Under the pieces are notes generated by a model that ran no database searches, was not told the origin of the DNA, and saw only the letters and a list, made by a program, of their open reading frames with translations. Positions 1 through 6,302 of a stretch of DNA of 7,144 nucleotides are shown in pieces. The first letter of the stretch is position 1, and each line of letters opens with the position of its first letter. The position numbers and the translations under genes were made by a program. The DNA comes from Candidatus Thorarchaeota archaeon (GTDB taxonomy: Archaea; Asgardarchaeota; Thorarchaeia; Thorarchaeales; Thorarchaeaceae). Location: assembly GCA_016840965.1 (NCBI GenBank), contig JAEORI010000007.1, forward strand, positions 1-7,144, written 5' to 3'.

Positions 1-1
1 C

Positions 2-70
2 AAAGAGAATCCCTATCAGAAGAGAGCTCTCGAAAAGAGGATTGAGCGACTCCAGCGCAGGAACTATTGA
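2..70 (+). CDS. C-terminal fragment of a gene cut by the window edge, possibly a TPR-family protein
   Basis: An open frame runs from the window edge to a TGA at 68-70 and encodes 22 residues rich in Lys, Arg and Glu, ending in IERLQRRNY. The piece reads as a terminal basic helix. It resembles the tails of the three TPR proteins further along, where a Ser-Pro-Gly turn is followed by a TLRKRI..RIQEL helix; here a Pro-Tyr turn is followed by ALEKRIERLQ. The stop is 2 bases from the stop of the minus-strand RHH gene, a tight convergent arrangement typical of compact archaeal genomes. The resemblance covers only about 20 residues, so family membership is a suggestion. That it is the real end of a gene is more likely than not. 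Confidence 0.55.
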   Translation, partial: KENPYQKRALEKRIERLQRRNY

Positions 71-72
71 AG

Positions 73-399
73 TCACTTCAGCTTACCAAGAATAGCTTCC
101 TGCGCTTCTTTCATTGCAGCGTCCTGTCGCTTGCTCAAGCTAGCTGCTTGTCTTCTGATATCCTCAAATAGTTCCTCTTTTGATGATATGGCCCCCTCCA
201 CCAGAGCAGCCGCAGCCTCTGACCGACTCTTGAAAACACCAATTGCGACTAGCGAATCTAATATGTCCACAACCCGTTTGTTCATTCTTGCAACTACAGG
301 GATAACTCGCTCCTCCTCTTCAAATCCCTCTGCTGCTATATTCTTCAAGACCCGCTCTCGCAGCGTACTTCGTTTTGGTTTCTCTTCCTTTTCGGTCAT
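73..399 (-). CDS. Ribbon-helix-helix (CopG/Arc-like) DNA-binding protein
   Basis: A 108-residue protein, likely a dimeric transcriptional regulator. Residues 1-30 are a charged N-terminal tail. Residues 31-38 (RVIPVVAR) suit the short beta strand that RHH dimers insert into the DNA major groove. Helix 1 covers about 39-52, a turn with Gly54 follows, and helix 2 starts at the KSRSEA motif (57-62), a hallmark of CopG-type RHH proteins. Residues 74-105 form a charged, Glu/Lys/Ala-rich helix that could be a coiled coil. The start at 399 is preferred over an in-frame ATG ten codons upstream because an AGGT lies 8 nt before it and the extra residues look unlike coding sequence. Tandem GTATCGT/GTATCAT heptamers at 447-460, just upstream, could be its own operator. 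The fold call is from motif reading; target genes are unknown. Confidence 0.72.
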   Translation of the reverse strand: MTEKEEKPKRSTLRERVLKNIAAEGFEEEERVIPVVARMNKRVVDILDSLVAIGVFKSRSEAAAALVEGAISSKEELFEDIRRQAASLSKRQDAAMKEAQEAILGKLK

Positions 400-432
400 C
401 TGAATTAACCTGATCTGTATTGCACACAATCT

Positions 433-441
433 GTTTATAAG
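433..441 (-). promoter_or_regulatory. Candidate TATA box for the RHH gene (proximal)
   Basis: Read on the minus strand this is CTTATAAAC, a fair archaeal TATA box. It would place transcription start about 10-15 nt before the ATG at 399, giving a very short leader. The heptamer pair sits directly upstream of it. A competing box lies at 475-484 (minus strand CTTTAAAAAC), which would instead put the heptamers downstream of TATA. The sequence alone does not decide between them. Confidence 0.4.
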
Positions 442-446
442 ATTGC

Positions 447-460
447 GTATCGTGTATCAT
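447..460. repeat. Tandem heptamer pair, candidate operator upstream of the RHH gene
   Basis: Two adjacent 7-base units, GTATCGT and GTATCAT, lie in the 91-base gap between the two minus-strand genes. The same GTATCG unit recurs in tandem at 906-926, ahead of the membrane-protein gene, and was not noticed as a tandem elsewhere in the window. Short tandem direct repeats in front of an RHH gene are a common form of autoregulatory operator; that role here is inferred. Confidence 0.55.
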
Positions 461-490
461 CCTTACGTTTCTAAGTTTTTAAAGCAGAGT

Positions 491-874
491 CTACTTGATG
501 AATTGATCTCTGGAACTGGTTCTCGCTATCTTGCGGTCAATCTCATCCTCGGGATTTCGGTCAGCAGATTTTTTCGAGATGGATGATCTAGCATCATTTA
601 GTACACCTACTTTGGAATATGTCCAATCAAGGAGATAGACCTCAGCTATTAGCACCAGAATGACCAATCCAGGTAGTGTGATCATTGGGACAAAGAGAAG
701 CGCCACCATGGCAGCTAAACCACTAATGGGTTGAGCATACAGAAGTTTGTTCCTTGGTGCTCGGTATATTCTCATCGCTTCACGCTTGGGTCGTCTGATG
801 GCGACCTCTTTCTCTGAGTGGATTTCCACATCGAGTTCAATTCTTTTACTTTCAGGCTCGACGACTCTTTCCAT
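491..874 (-). CDS. Small membrane protein with a hydrophobic hairpin, function unknown
   Basis: A 127-residue protein that I do not recognise. The first ~45 residues are charged, with a basic cluster at 27-43 (RRPKREAMR, then R and K residues). A hydrophobic stretch at about 49-84 is broken by Pro63 and the Pro68-Gly69 pair, so it reads as two short membrane helices joined by a tight turn. The C-terminal ~40 residues are polar and charged. Basic residues on both flanks suggest both ends face the cytoplasm. The start at 874 is chosen over an ATG two codons upstream because GAGGT lies 7 nt before it but only 1 nt before the other. It is followed, after 91 bases, by the RHH gene on the same strand. 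Both genes have the same heptamer repeat upstream, which hints at common control. No enzymatic motif is visible. Confidence 0.7.
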   Translation of the reverse strand: MERVVEPESKRIELDVEIHSEKEVAIRRPKREAMRIYRAPRNKLLYAQPISGLAAMVALLFVPMITLPGLVILVLIAEVYLLDWTYSKVGVLNDARSSISKKSADRNPEDEIDRKIARTSSRDQFIK

Positions 875-905
875 TTTCATAACCTCATCACGATATGCGT
901 TTTAC

Positions 906-926
906 GTATCGCGTATCGCGTATAAT
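906..926. repeat. Tandem heptamer repeat in the divergent promoter region, candidate operator
   Basis: Three 7-base units follow one another: GTATCGC, GTATCGC and a degenerate GTATAAT that merges into the TATA box. An imperfect inverted copy (CGATATGC) lies at 891-898. The repeat lies between the minus-strand TATA box and the membrane-protein start, a position where a bound protein would block transcription. It also sits about 20 bases upstream of the plus-strand TATA box for the TPR array. It matches the pair at 447-460, which supports recognition by one protein; the adjacent RHH regulator is the obvious candidate. Confidence 0.55.
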
Positions 927-931
927 ATATA
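921..931 (-). promoter_or_regulatory. TATA box for the membrane-protein gene
   Basis: On the minus strand this reads TATATATTATA. With the usual ~25-base spacing, transcription would begin near 900, leaving a leader of about 25-30 nt that contains the GAGGT ribosome-binding site. It abuts the heptamer repeat. Confidence 0.5.
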
Positions 932-941
932 CTCGATATTG

Positions 942-954
942 CTATATATATTTT
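942..954 (+). promoter_or_regulatory. TATA box for the TPR-paralogue array
   Basis: CTATATATATTTT is the strongest plus-strand TATA-like element before the first TPR gene. Transcription would start near 970-977, leaving a leader of about 35-40 nt. No comparable box could act between the three TPR genes, since they overlap, so this is the likely promoter for the whole array. Confidence 0.5.
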
Positions 955-994
955 GTCTCTTCATGTAATTGAGTAAACAATTGCTGGAATCTTT

Positions 995-1000
995 GGAGGG
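995..1000 (+). promoter_or_regulatory. Ribosome-binding site that supports the GTG start at 1012
   Basis: GGAGGG lies 11 nt before the GTG at 1012. It supports this unusual start, as does the alignment: the residues right after the GTG (PLGTITKYYPF) match the N-termini of the two downstream paralogues, which begin with ATG. Confidence 0.65.
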
Positions 1001-1011
1001 AGAGCAGTCTG

Positions 1012-2511
1012 GTGGAACCACTCGGGACCATAACGAAGTACTATCCGTTCATCGATGAAGAAAGCAGGTCCGTACTGAATTCTCTCATGGATGAATCGAG
1101 CAGCTACTATGATTTTGTACAGCGATTATGTACGTATATTCTTGAGAATGAAGTACCAGTCAATCTTGCCTATATCGCAGCAGGTCAAGCATGGTGGACA
1201 AGAACAGAAGAAACTATGAAACGGATTCAAGAGAAGTACGGAACAGTGCCCTGTGTGCGACCATGGGCGCATCTTCATGCAACCACAGGCACTGACCAAG
1301 CAAAGTACCATGATCCAGTTGTTGAAGCAATTGATGAAGTGATAGGTACATCTATTGAAGATTGGATGAAGACTGAGCTCTACCTGCTTCACGCCTTTTA
1401 TCATTGGCCCGCACATGGAGATATCCTTAGCTTAGTCGAACCACTCGAAAAAGCGAAGGGCTTGATAGAAACCAATACTGTTTTGACCTGTTTTGAACCG
1501 TTGGTCCGAGCTTTTGAAGCAATGGTTAGGCGTCGAGAGAGTGATAGGAAGGGTGCGATTCTTGACTATCAGAGAGGTCAGCAAGTTGCAGAGAAATATA
1601 ATGATTCAGTATACAAATATATGAACCTGATGGGCATGGCGAATGCATTCAGAAGTTTCGATATCCAAGAGTCATTAAGGCTATTCGAAGAGCTTTATGA
1701 TTTGGCTCAAGACTTAGATGCGCCCTATTTTGTGGCTGAAGTCCTAAACGATTCGTCCTTGACATTCGAAACAGCTGGTGAATACGATCTGGCAATATCC
1801 TGCCACCTTGAGGGCATCAAAATATTTGGTGGGGGGGACGCGCCATCTCAACTCCTTTCACGGCTCTATTCCACGTTGTGTGAGGGCAAGCTAGCTCTTG
1901 AATGGGCAGATGAAGCCTTCAAATATGCAAGTAATTTTGAAATACCAAGCATGTACCTCGAGAAAGCCTTGGCATTGGCAGTATCGGATAGACCAGAAGA
2001 TGCTGAGCACATTTTGGATATTGCTCATCCACTAATAATGAAGACAGGTAATGTAGATGAGTTGGCTAAATATTACCACATTTCAGGGATCATTGAGTTC
2101 ACGAGGGGGAATTTCCTAGCTGCATTAGATTTTCTTGAGCAAGCTCTAGAGATTACAGAAAATGCTCCTGGAAGCACAGCTCAAAATAATGTGCTTCTCG
2201 ATTTGACAAGAATAGAACTCGCAATGAACAGCTACTCGAATGACCGCTCGAATAATGTTACGCCCGGGAGATGGCTCTCCAAGCTTGAAGAACATGCAAT
2301 AGAGTGTAATTACCTTGGTCTCAGGATGCAGGCTGCTCTACTCAAGTCTGAGTTCTATCAGATTCACGGTCAACTCAAGGATGCACAAGTGATACTTCAA
2401 GATGCATTAAGTATCACTGACTCTCCAGGTGTCACAACTCTGAGGAAGCGAATCATTAATCGAATTCAGGAGCTTGACCTCCTTATACGAGATGCGGAGT
2501 TGGTTTCATGA
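1012..2511 (+). CDS. TPR-repeat protein, array copy 1
   Basis: A 499-residue soluble protein with no signal peptide or membrane segment. Residues 1-150 form a family-specific helical region with GTITKYYPFIDEES near the start, IAAGQAWW at 55-62, RPW at 83-85 and LLHAF at 125-129. From about 163 to 470 come seven or so TPR-like hairpins; clear ones are near 238-272, 312-345, 352-385 and 437-470, with the Gly/Ala/Pro spacing of TPRs (for example GEYDLAI, GNFLAALDFLEQAL, GQLKDAQVILQDAL). A basic helix ends the protein. No catalytic domain is visible, so a protein-binding scaffold is the likely role. This is the most divergent copy of the three; it is three residues shorter near 272-298, where it has a GGG turn coded through a run of seven G. 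Its stop overlaps the next start in ATGA. Translation begins at GTG. Confidence 0.85.
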   Translation: MEPLGTITKYYPFIDEESRSVLNSLMDESSSYYDFVQRLCTYILENEVPVNLAYIAAGQAWWTRTEETMKRIQEKYGTVPCVRPWAHLHATTGTDQAKYHDPVVEAIDEVIGTSIEDWMKTELYLLHAFYHWPAHGDILSLVEPLEKAKGLIETNTVLTCFEPLVRAFEAMVRRRESDRKGAILDYQRGQQVAEKYNDSVYKYMNLMGMANAFRSFDIQESLRLFEELYDLAQDLDAPYFVAEVLNDSSLTFETAGEYDLAISCHLEGIKIFGGGDAPSQLLSRLYSTLCEGKLALEWADEAFKYASNFEIPSMYLEKALALAVSDRPEDAEHILDIAHPLIMKTGNVDELAKYYHISGIIEFTRGNFLAALDFLEQALEITENAPGSTAQNNVLLDLTRIELAMNSYSNDRSNNVTPGRWLSKLEEHAIECNYLGLRMQAALLKSEFYQIHGQLKDAQVILQDALSITDSPGVTTLRKRIINRIQELDLLIRDAELVS

Positions 2512-4013
2512 AGGCGCTGGGGACCATCACAAAGTACTACCCTTTCATTGATGAAGAAAGCAAGTCCGTATTGAATCCTCTCATGGATGAGTCGAGCAGC
2601 TACTATGATTTTGTACAAAAGCTATGTGATGAAGTCCTACTAAAAAAAAGCCCAGTCAATCTAGTCTATATCGCGGCAGTTCAGGCTTGGTGGTGCAGAT
2701 TTGAAAAAACCATGAATCGGATTCAAGAGAAATACAATGAGGTATTATTGATCAAACCCTGGGGCTATTATCACGGGTCCATGGAGAGAGACCAAATACA
2801 GCAACATGAAGCACTCGTTGACTCGATAGATAAGGCGCTCGATGGGTTTCATGAGGAGTGGATAAAAACAGAGTTTCACTTGCTTCACGCTTTCTTTCAT
2901 CATCCTTTTGGTGCTGTCGATAGTCTTTTGGAGCCACTTGAGAAAGCAAAGGCTTTGATTGATGCAAATCCTCAATTGAAGTGCTTTGAATCCCTCATCT
3001 ATACATTTGAAGGCTTGTTAAAAGCGAGAGAAGGTGACATGAAGGGAAGCCTTAGTGACCTTCAGAGAGGTAGAGATCTTGCCGAAGCGTATGATGACTC
3101 GCTATACAAGTACGAGAACATGCTCCAAGAGGGAAACGTCTTGAGAATTGTTGATGTTCAGAATGCAACATCAGTATTCGAAGACCTCTATGACTTGGTT
3201 CAAGATTTGGATGTGCCTTATTTTGAATGTGAAGTTTTGAACGACTATGCTATCCTGTTTGAGGCAACTGGTGAGTTTAATCTGGCAATTTCAAGCCATT
3301 TTGAGGTCTTGAAGATTATGGGTGACCTTCGCCAATTTGACACATCTTGGATACTACTTGCTCGGAATTACGCCACACTAGGTGATGGTCATCAGGCTCT
3401 TGAATGGATTAACAGAGGGCTCGAAAGTTGCGGCCCCCTTGATACTCCAACAATGTATAATGTAAAAGCATGGGCATTGGCATTGTTAGACCGAATAGAA
3501 GAAGCCGAAGAAACACTAGAAATTGCACATTCATTGACAATCAAATCTGGCTTGGAAATTCATTTGCAAAACCACTATCATTTTTCAGGTGTTGTCGATT
3601 TGAAAAAGGGCAATCTACTAGATGCATTGGGTCTTTTTGAAAAAGCTTGGGAAATCGCTGGACGGAGTCTAAAAGTTACGGCCAAGAATCGTGTGCTCCT
3701 TGATCTAGCTCGGGTCGAGATTTTGATTGACAACCAATCAATCAATAGAACGAAAGTTGCGGTTCCAGGAAAGTGGTTCTCCGAGCTTGAAACACACGCT
3801 TTGGAACGCGGTTTACCTGGTATCAGAATGTACGCTGCACTCCTCAAGTCAGAATTCTATCAGAACCATGGCCAACTCAAAGATGCTCAAGCAGTGCTTC
3901 GGGATGCACTGAATATCAGCGACTCTCCAGGTGTGAAAACCCTGAGAAAGAGAATCACCGCCAGGATTCAGGAGATAGAAGAACTTCTTCATGATGAGGA
4001 GATAGTTTCATGA
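2508..4013 (+). CDS. TPR-repeat protein, array copy 2
   Basis: A 501-residue paralogue of the neighbouring genes with the same plan: a conserved N-terminal region (GTITKYYPFIDEES, IAAVQAWW, KPWGYYHGSMERD, LLHAFFHHPFG), then TPR-like hairpins, then a loop with VPGKWFSELETHA before the last hairpin (GQLKDAQAVLRDAL) and a basic end helix. It aligns with copy 3 without a gap and by eye is about three-quarters identical to it. The start ATG shares bases with the stop of copy 1. GGAG inside the last codons of copy 1 sits 8 nt upstream, so translation is probably coupled. One patch near residues 44-49 (LLKKSP) departs from the LENEV found in both other copies and is coded through eight consecutive A. 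Molecular role unknown; scaffold or adaptor by domain type. Confidence 0.85.
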   Translation: MKALGTITKYYPFIDEESKSVLNPLMDESSSYYDFVQKLCDEVLLKKSPVNLVYIAAVQAWWCRFEKTMNRIQEKYNEVLLIKPWGYYHGSMERDQIQQHEALVDSIDKALDGFHEEWIKTEFHLLHAFFHHPFGAVDSLLEPLEKAKALIDANPQLKCFESLIYTFEGLLKAREGDMKGSLSDLQRGRDLAEAYDDSLYKYENMLQEGNVLRIVDVQNATSVFEDLYDLVQDLDVPYFECEVLNDYAILFEATGEFNLAISSHFEVLKIMGDLRQFDTSWILLARNYATLGDGHQALEWINRGLESCGPLDTPTMYNVKAWALALLDRIEEAEETLEIAHSLTIKSGLEIHLQNHYHFSGVVDLKKGNLLDALGLFEKAWEIAGRSLKVTAKNRVLLDLARVEILIDNQSINRTKVAVPGKWFSELETHALERGLPGIRMYAALLKSEFYQNHGQLKDAQAVLRDALNISDSPGVKTLRKRITARIQEIEELLHDEEIVS

Positions 4014-5506
4014 AACAGATGGGCACCATCACAAAGTACTATCCTTTCATCGATGAGGAATCAAAATCGTTACTGGATTCACTGATGCAGGAATCGAACA
4101 GCTACAATGATTTTGTTCAGCAATTGTGCGAAACTGTTCTTGAGAATGAAGTTTCCATGAATCTTGCTTATATCGCAGCCATTCAGGCTTGGTGGTGTAG
4201 ATTTGAAGATACCATGAATCGGATTCAAGAGAAATACAATGAGGTAGTATGGATCAGACCTTGGGGCTATTATCACGGATCCATGGAGAGAGACCAAATA
4301 CAGCAGCATGACGAACTAGTTGGCTCGATAGAAAAAGCACTCGACTGTTCTCATGAGGATTGGATAGAAACAGAGCTTCACTTGCTTCACGCGTTCTTTC
4401 ATCATCCCTTTGGTGATGTCGAAAGTGTGCTAGAGCCACTTGAGAAAGCAAAGGGTTTGATTGATACACATCCTCAATTGAGGTGCTTTGAATCTCTCAT
4501 CTATGCATTCGAAGGCTTGACAAAAGCGAGAGAAGGGGACATGAAGGGATGCTTTAGTGTCCTTCGAAAGGGTAGGGAATTTGCTGAAGAGTATGATGAT
4601 ACGCTATACAAGTACATGAACATGCTTCAAGAAGGAAACATGTTGAGACTCATTGATGTTCAGAATGCGACGTCATTGTTCGAAGACCTCTATGACCTCG
4701 TTCAAGATTTGGATGTTCCTTATTTTTTGTGTGAAGTCTTGAACGATTATGCCATTGTGTTTGAAGCGAAAGGTGAGTTTGATCTGGCAATTTCAAGCCA
4801 TTTTGAGATCTTGAAGATTATGGGTGACCTTCGCTTTAGTGACACTTTTTGGTTACTACTTTCTCGGAACTACGCCACACTAGGTGATGGTCATCAAGCT
4901 CTTGAATGGATCAACAGAGGATTGGAAGTTTGTGGTCATCTAGACACTCCAACAATGTTCACTGCAAAAGCCTGGGCATTGGCATTGCTAAATCGAATAG
5001 ATGAAGCAGAACAAACTCTAGAAATTGCACATTCATTGACAATCAAATCCGGCTTGGAAGTTCATTTGGGAAACTACTATCATATTTCTGGAGTTGTCGA
5101 GTTAAAGAAAGGGAATCTTCTAGATGCCTTGGATCTTTTTGAAAAAGCATGGGAATCTGCTGATCGTCGTCCCAGAGTTGACAGAGAGAACCGTTTGCTC
5201 CTTGATTTAGCACGGGTCGAGATTTTGATTGACAATCAATCAATCGACAAAACGAAAGTTGTCGTTCCGGGAAAGTGGCTCTCCAAACTTGAAACACACG
5301 CAATGGAACATGACTTGTCTGGTATCAGAATGTACGCTGCACTCCTCAAGTCTGAATTCTATCTGAATCGTGGTCAACTCAAAGATGCACACGCTATACT
5401 TGTTGATGCATTGAACATTACCGACTCATTGGGTGTCAAGACCCTCAAAAAGAAAATAAATGGCAAAATCAGAGAGCTGAATCAACTTCTGAGAGAGGTG
5501 GAATAA
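4010..5506 (+). CDS. TPR-repeat protein, array copy 3 (last of the array)
   Basis: A 498-residue paralogue, closest to copy 2 and collinear with it over its full length. The N-terminal region carries GTITKYYPFIDEES, IAAIQAWW, RPWGYYHGSMERD and LLHAFFHHPFG. TPR-like hairpins follow, including GEFDLAISSHFEILKIMG, GNLLDALDLFEKAWE and GQLKDAHAILVDAL, then a Lys-rich terminal helix. The start overlaps the stop of copy 2 as ATGA, with GGAG 8 nt upstream. It ends three codons earlier than copy 2 and lacks the E-[IL]-V-S tail whose DNA supplies the overlap in copies 1 and 2, as expected for the last member. It is followed by a 97-base gap holding the promoter of the next gene. No enzyme motif is visible; the likely role is protein-protein interaction. 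Confidence 0.85.
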   Translation: MKQMGTITKYYPFIDEESKSLLDSLMQESNSYNDFVQQLCETVLENEVSMNLAYIAAIQAWWCRFEDTMNRIQEKYNEVVWIRPWGYYHGSMERDQIQQHDELVGSIEKALDCSHEDWIETELHLLHAFFHHPFGDVESVLEPLEKAKGLIDTHPQLRCFESLIYAFEGLTKAREGDMKGCFSVLRKGREFAEEYDDTLYKYMNMLQEGNMLRLIDVQNATSLFEDLYDLVQDLDVPYFLCEVLNDYAIVFEAKGEFDLAISSHFEILKIMGDLRFSDTFWLLLSRNYATLGDGHQALEWINRGLEVCGHLDTPTMFTAKAWALALLNRIDEAEQTLEIAHSLTIKSGLEVHLGNYYHISGVVELKKGNLLDALDLFEKAWESADRRPRVDRENRLLLDLARVEILIDNQSIDKTKVVVPGKWLSKLETHAMEHDLSGIRMYAALLKSEFYLNRGQLKDAHAILVDALNITDSLGVKTLKKKINGKIRELNQLLREVE

Positions 5507-5564
5507 TCCAGCAAGAGGAAGAAAGAGTGAGGTCTAACACTTCCTGAAGAACGCCCAAAATATG

Positions 5565-5574
5565 CTTATTATAT
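5565..5574 (+). promoter_or_regulatory. TATA box for the secreted-protein gene
   Basis: CTTATTATAT, preceded by an A-rich stretch that could serve as a BRE, lies about 30 bases before the ATG at 5604. Transcription would begin near 5595-5600, so the message would be nearly leaderless. This fits the lack of a convincing ribosome-binding site there, and separates this gene from the TPR operon. Confidence 0.5.
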
Positions 5575-5603
5575 CATAACATCAGCTATTCTTGATGTGA
5601 AAT

Positions 5604-6296
5604 ATGATGAGTTTGCGGAAACCGACCTTGTACCTAGTTATGTGCATCACTTTGACAATGTGTTTAGGATTTATTCATTTCACTACTGTTGCCGCAATAG
5701 AACCCTCTGATATGCAACTTGTCTATGATTTTGGGTCCCAAACTCTGGCAGTGAATGTTTCACATTATTCTATAAATAAGAATGACATTATTGAAACGAT
5801 AGAGATTCTGAAGAATAGCATCTTCTATATGAACAGGACATACGAGAATCAGTCTAACGATGAGTGGGTTTATGATACCTTCAGCGTTTCAGCTGCCGTT
5901 GATGACAATCTTACAGTTACTGCACTCTGTTCGAAAGGACCTTTCATCACTAGATGGGTAATTGTTACATCTACTACTGCAACGAACACACCACCACCCG
6001 ATACAACCACCACTCCCACGACAACATCAGAACCAACTGGTGTTATTGATACACCAGGAACTCCTCTAGGTGTAGAATTTGCTATTGTTGCTGGGATTGG
6101 TGTAGTTGTCTTCCTCATCTTGTTTTTTGCATGGCTTAGTCCAGATGGTATTCCTGGTGCGTTCAAGCAACTCGGTTCACGAATACGGTCTGGACTCATT
6201 TGGTCTGGGTCAAAGTTGAGAGGAGCGTTTTCCTGGTTGAAAACAGGACTTGGTAACCTTCTTCAACAAATCAAAGCGAAAGAACCTTCGAAATAA
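5604..6296 (+). CDS. Secreted, C-terminally membrane-anchored surface protein
   Basis: A 230-residue protein with the plan of an archaeal cell-surface protein. Residues 1-31 are a signal peptide: basic start (RK), hydrophobic core, AA near the likely cleavage point. Residues 34-122 look like a single beta-sandwich domain with alternating hydrophobic residues and four N-glycosylation sequons (Asn51, 77, 82, 102). Residues 122-154 are a Thr/Pro-rich linker. A membrane helix follows at about 158-178, then a basic cytoplasmic tail of ~50 residues with amphipathic helices. The domain spacing, with a Tyr start, an IETIEIL strand and an LTVTALC..G end, recalls the superoxide reductase/desulfoferrodoxin fold, but the metal-binding His residues are not evident; that likeness is tentative. 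ATG at 5604 and 5607 are adjacent, and the choice matters little. The gene ends 6 bases from the convergent hydrolase. Confidence 0.75.
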   Translation: MMSLRKPTLYLVMCITLTMCLGFIHFTTVAAIEPSDMQLVYDFGSQTLAVNVSHYSINKNDIIETIEILKNSIFYMNRTYENQSNDEWVYDTFSVSAAVDDNLTVTALCSKGPFITRWVIVTSTTATNTPPPDTTTTPTTTSEPTGVIDTPGTPLGVEFAIVAGIGVVVFLILFFAWLSPDGIPGAFKQLGSRIRSGLIWSGSKLRGAFSWLKTGLGNLLQQIKAKEPSK

Positions 6297-6302
6297 CTGA
6301 GC

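Noticed and set aside
131..403. Plus-strand open frame opposite the RHH gene
   Set aside because: It is Ser/Arg-rich shadow sequence with no ribosome-binding site and no family features, while the opposite strand encodes a coherent RHH domain.
747..968. Plus-strand open frame running into the divergent promoter region
   Set aside because: It covers the 5' part of the membrane-protein gene and both TATA boxes and the heptamers; its product shows only low-complexity hydrophobic residues.
1012..5506. The TPR array read as an insertion sequence or defence island
   Set aside because: No transposase, terminal repeats, nuclease, NTPase or other effector domain is visible. Tandem duplication explains the repeats without a mobile element.
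5516..5545. Inverted repeat AGGAAG/CTTCCT after the TPR array as a terminator
   Set aside because: The stem is only 6 bp with an 18-base loop and no T-run follows. Archaeal terminators are T-rich tracts, and none is present here.
5870..6199. Minus-strand open frame across the secreted-protein gene
   Set aside because: Its Val/Gly-rich run is the reverse reading of the Thr/Pro linker codons; the opposite strand has signal peptide, sequons and membrane anchor.
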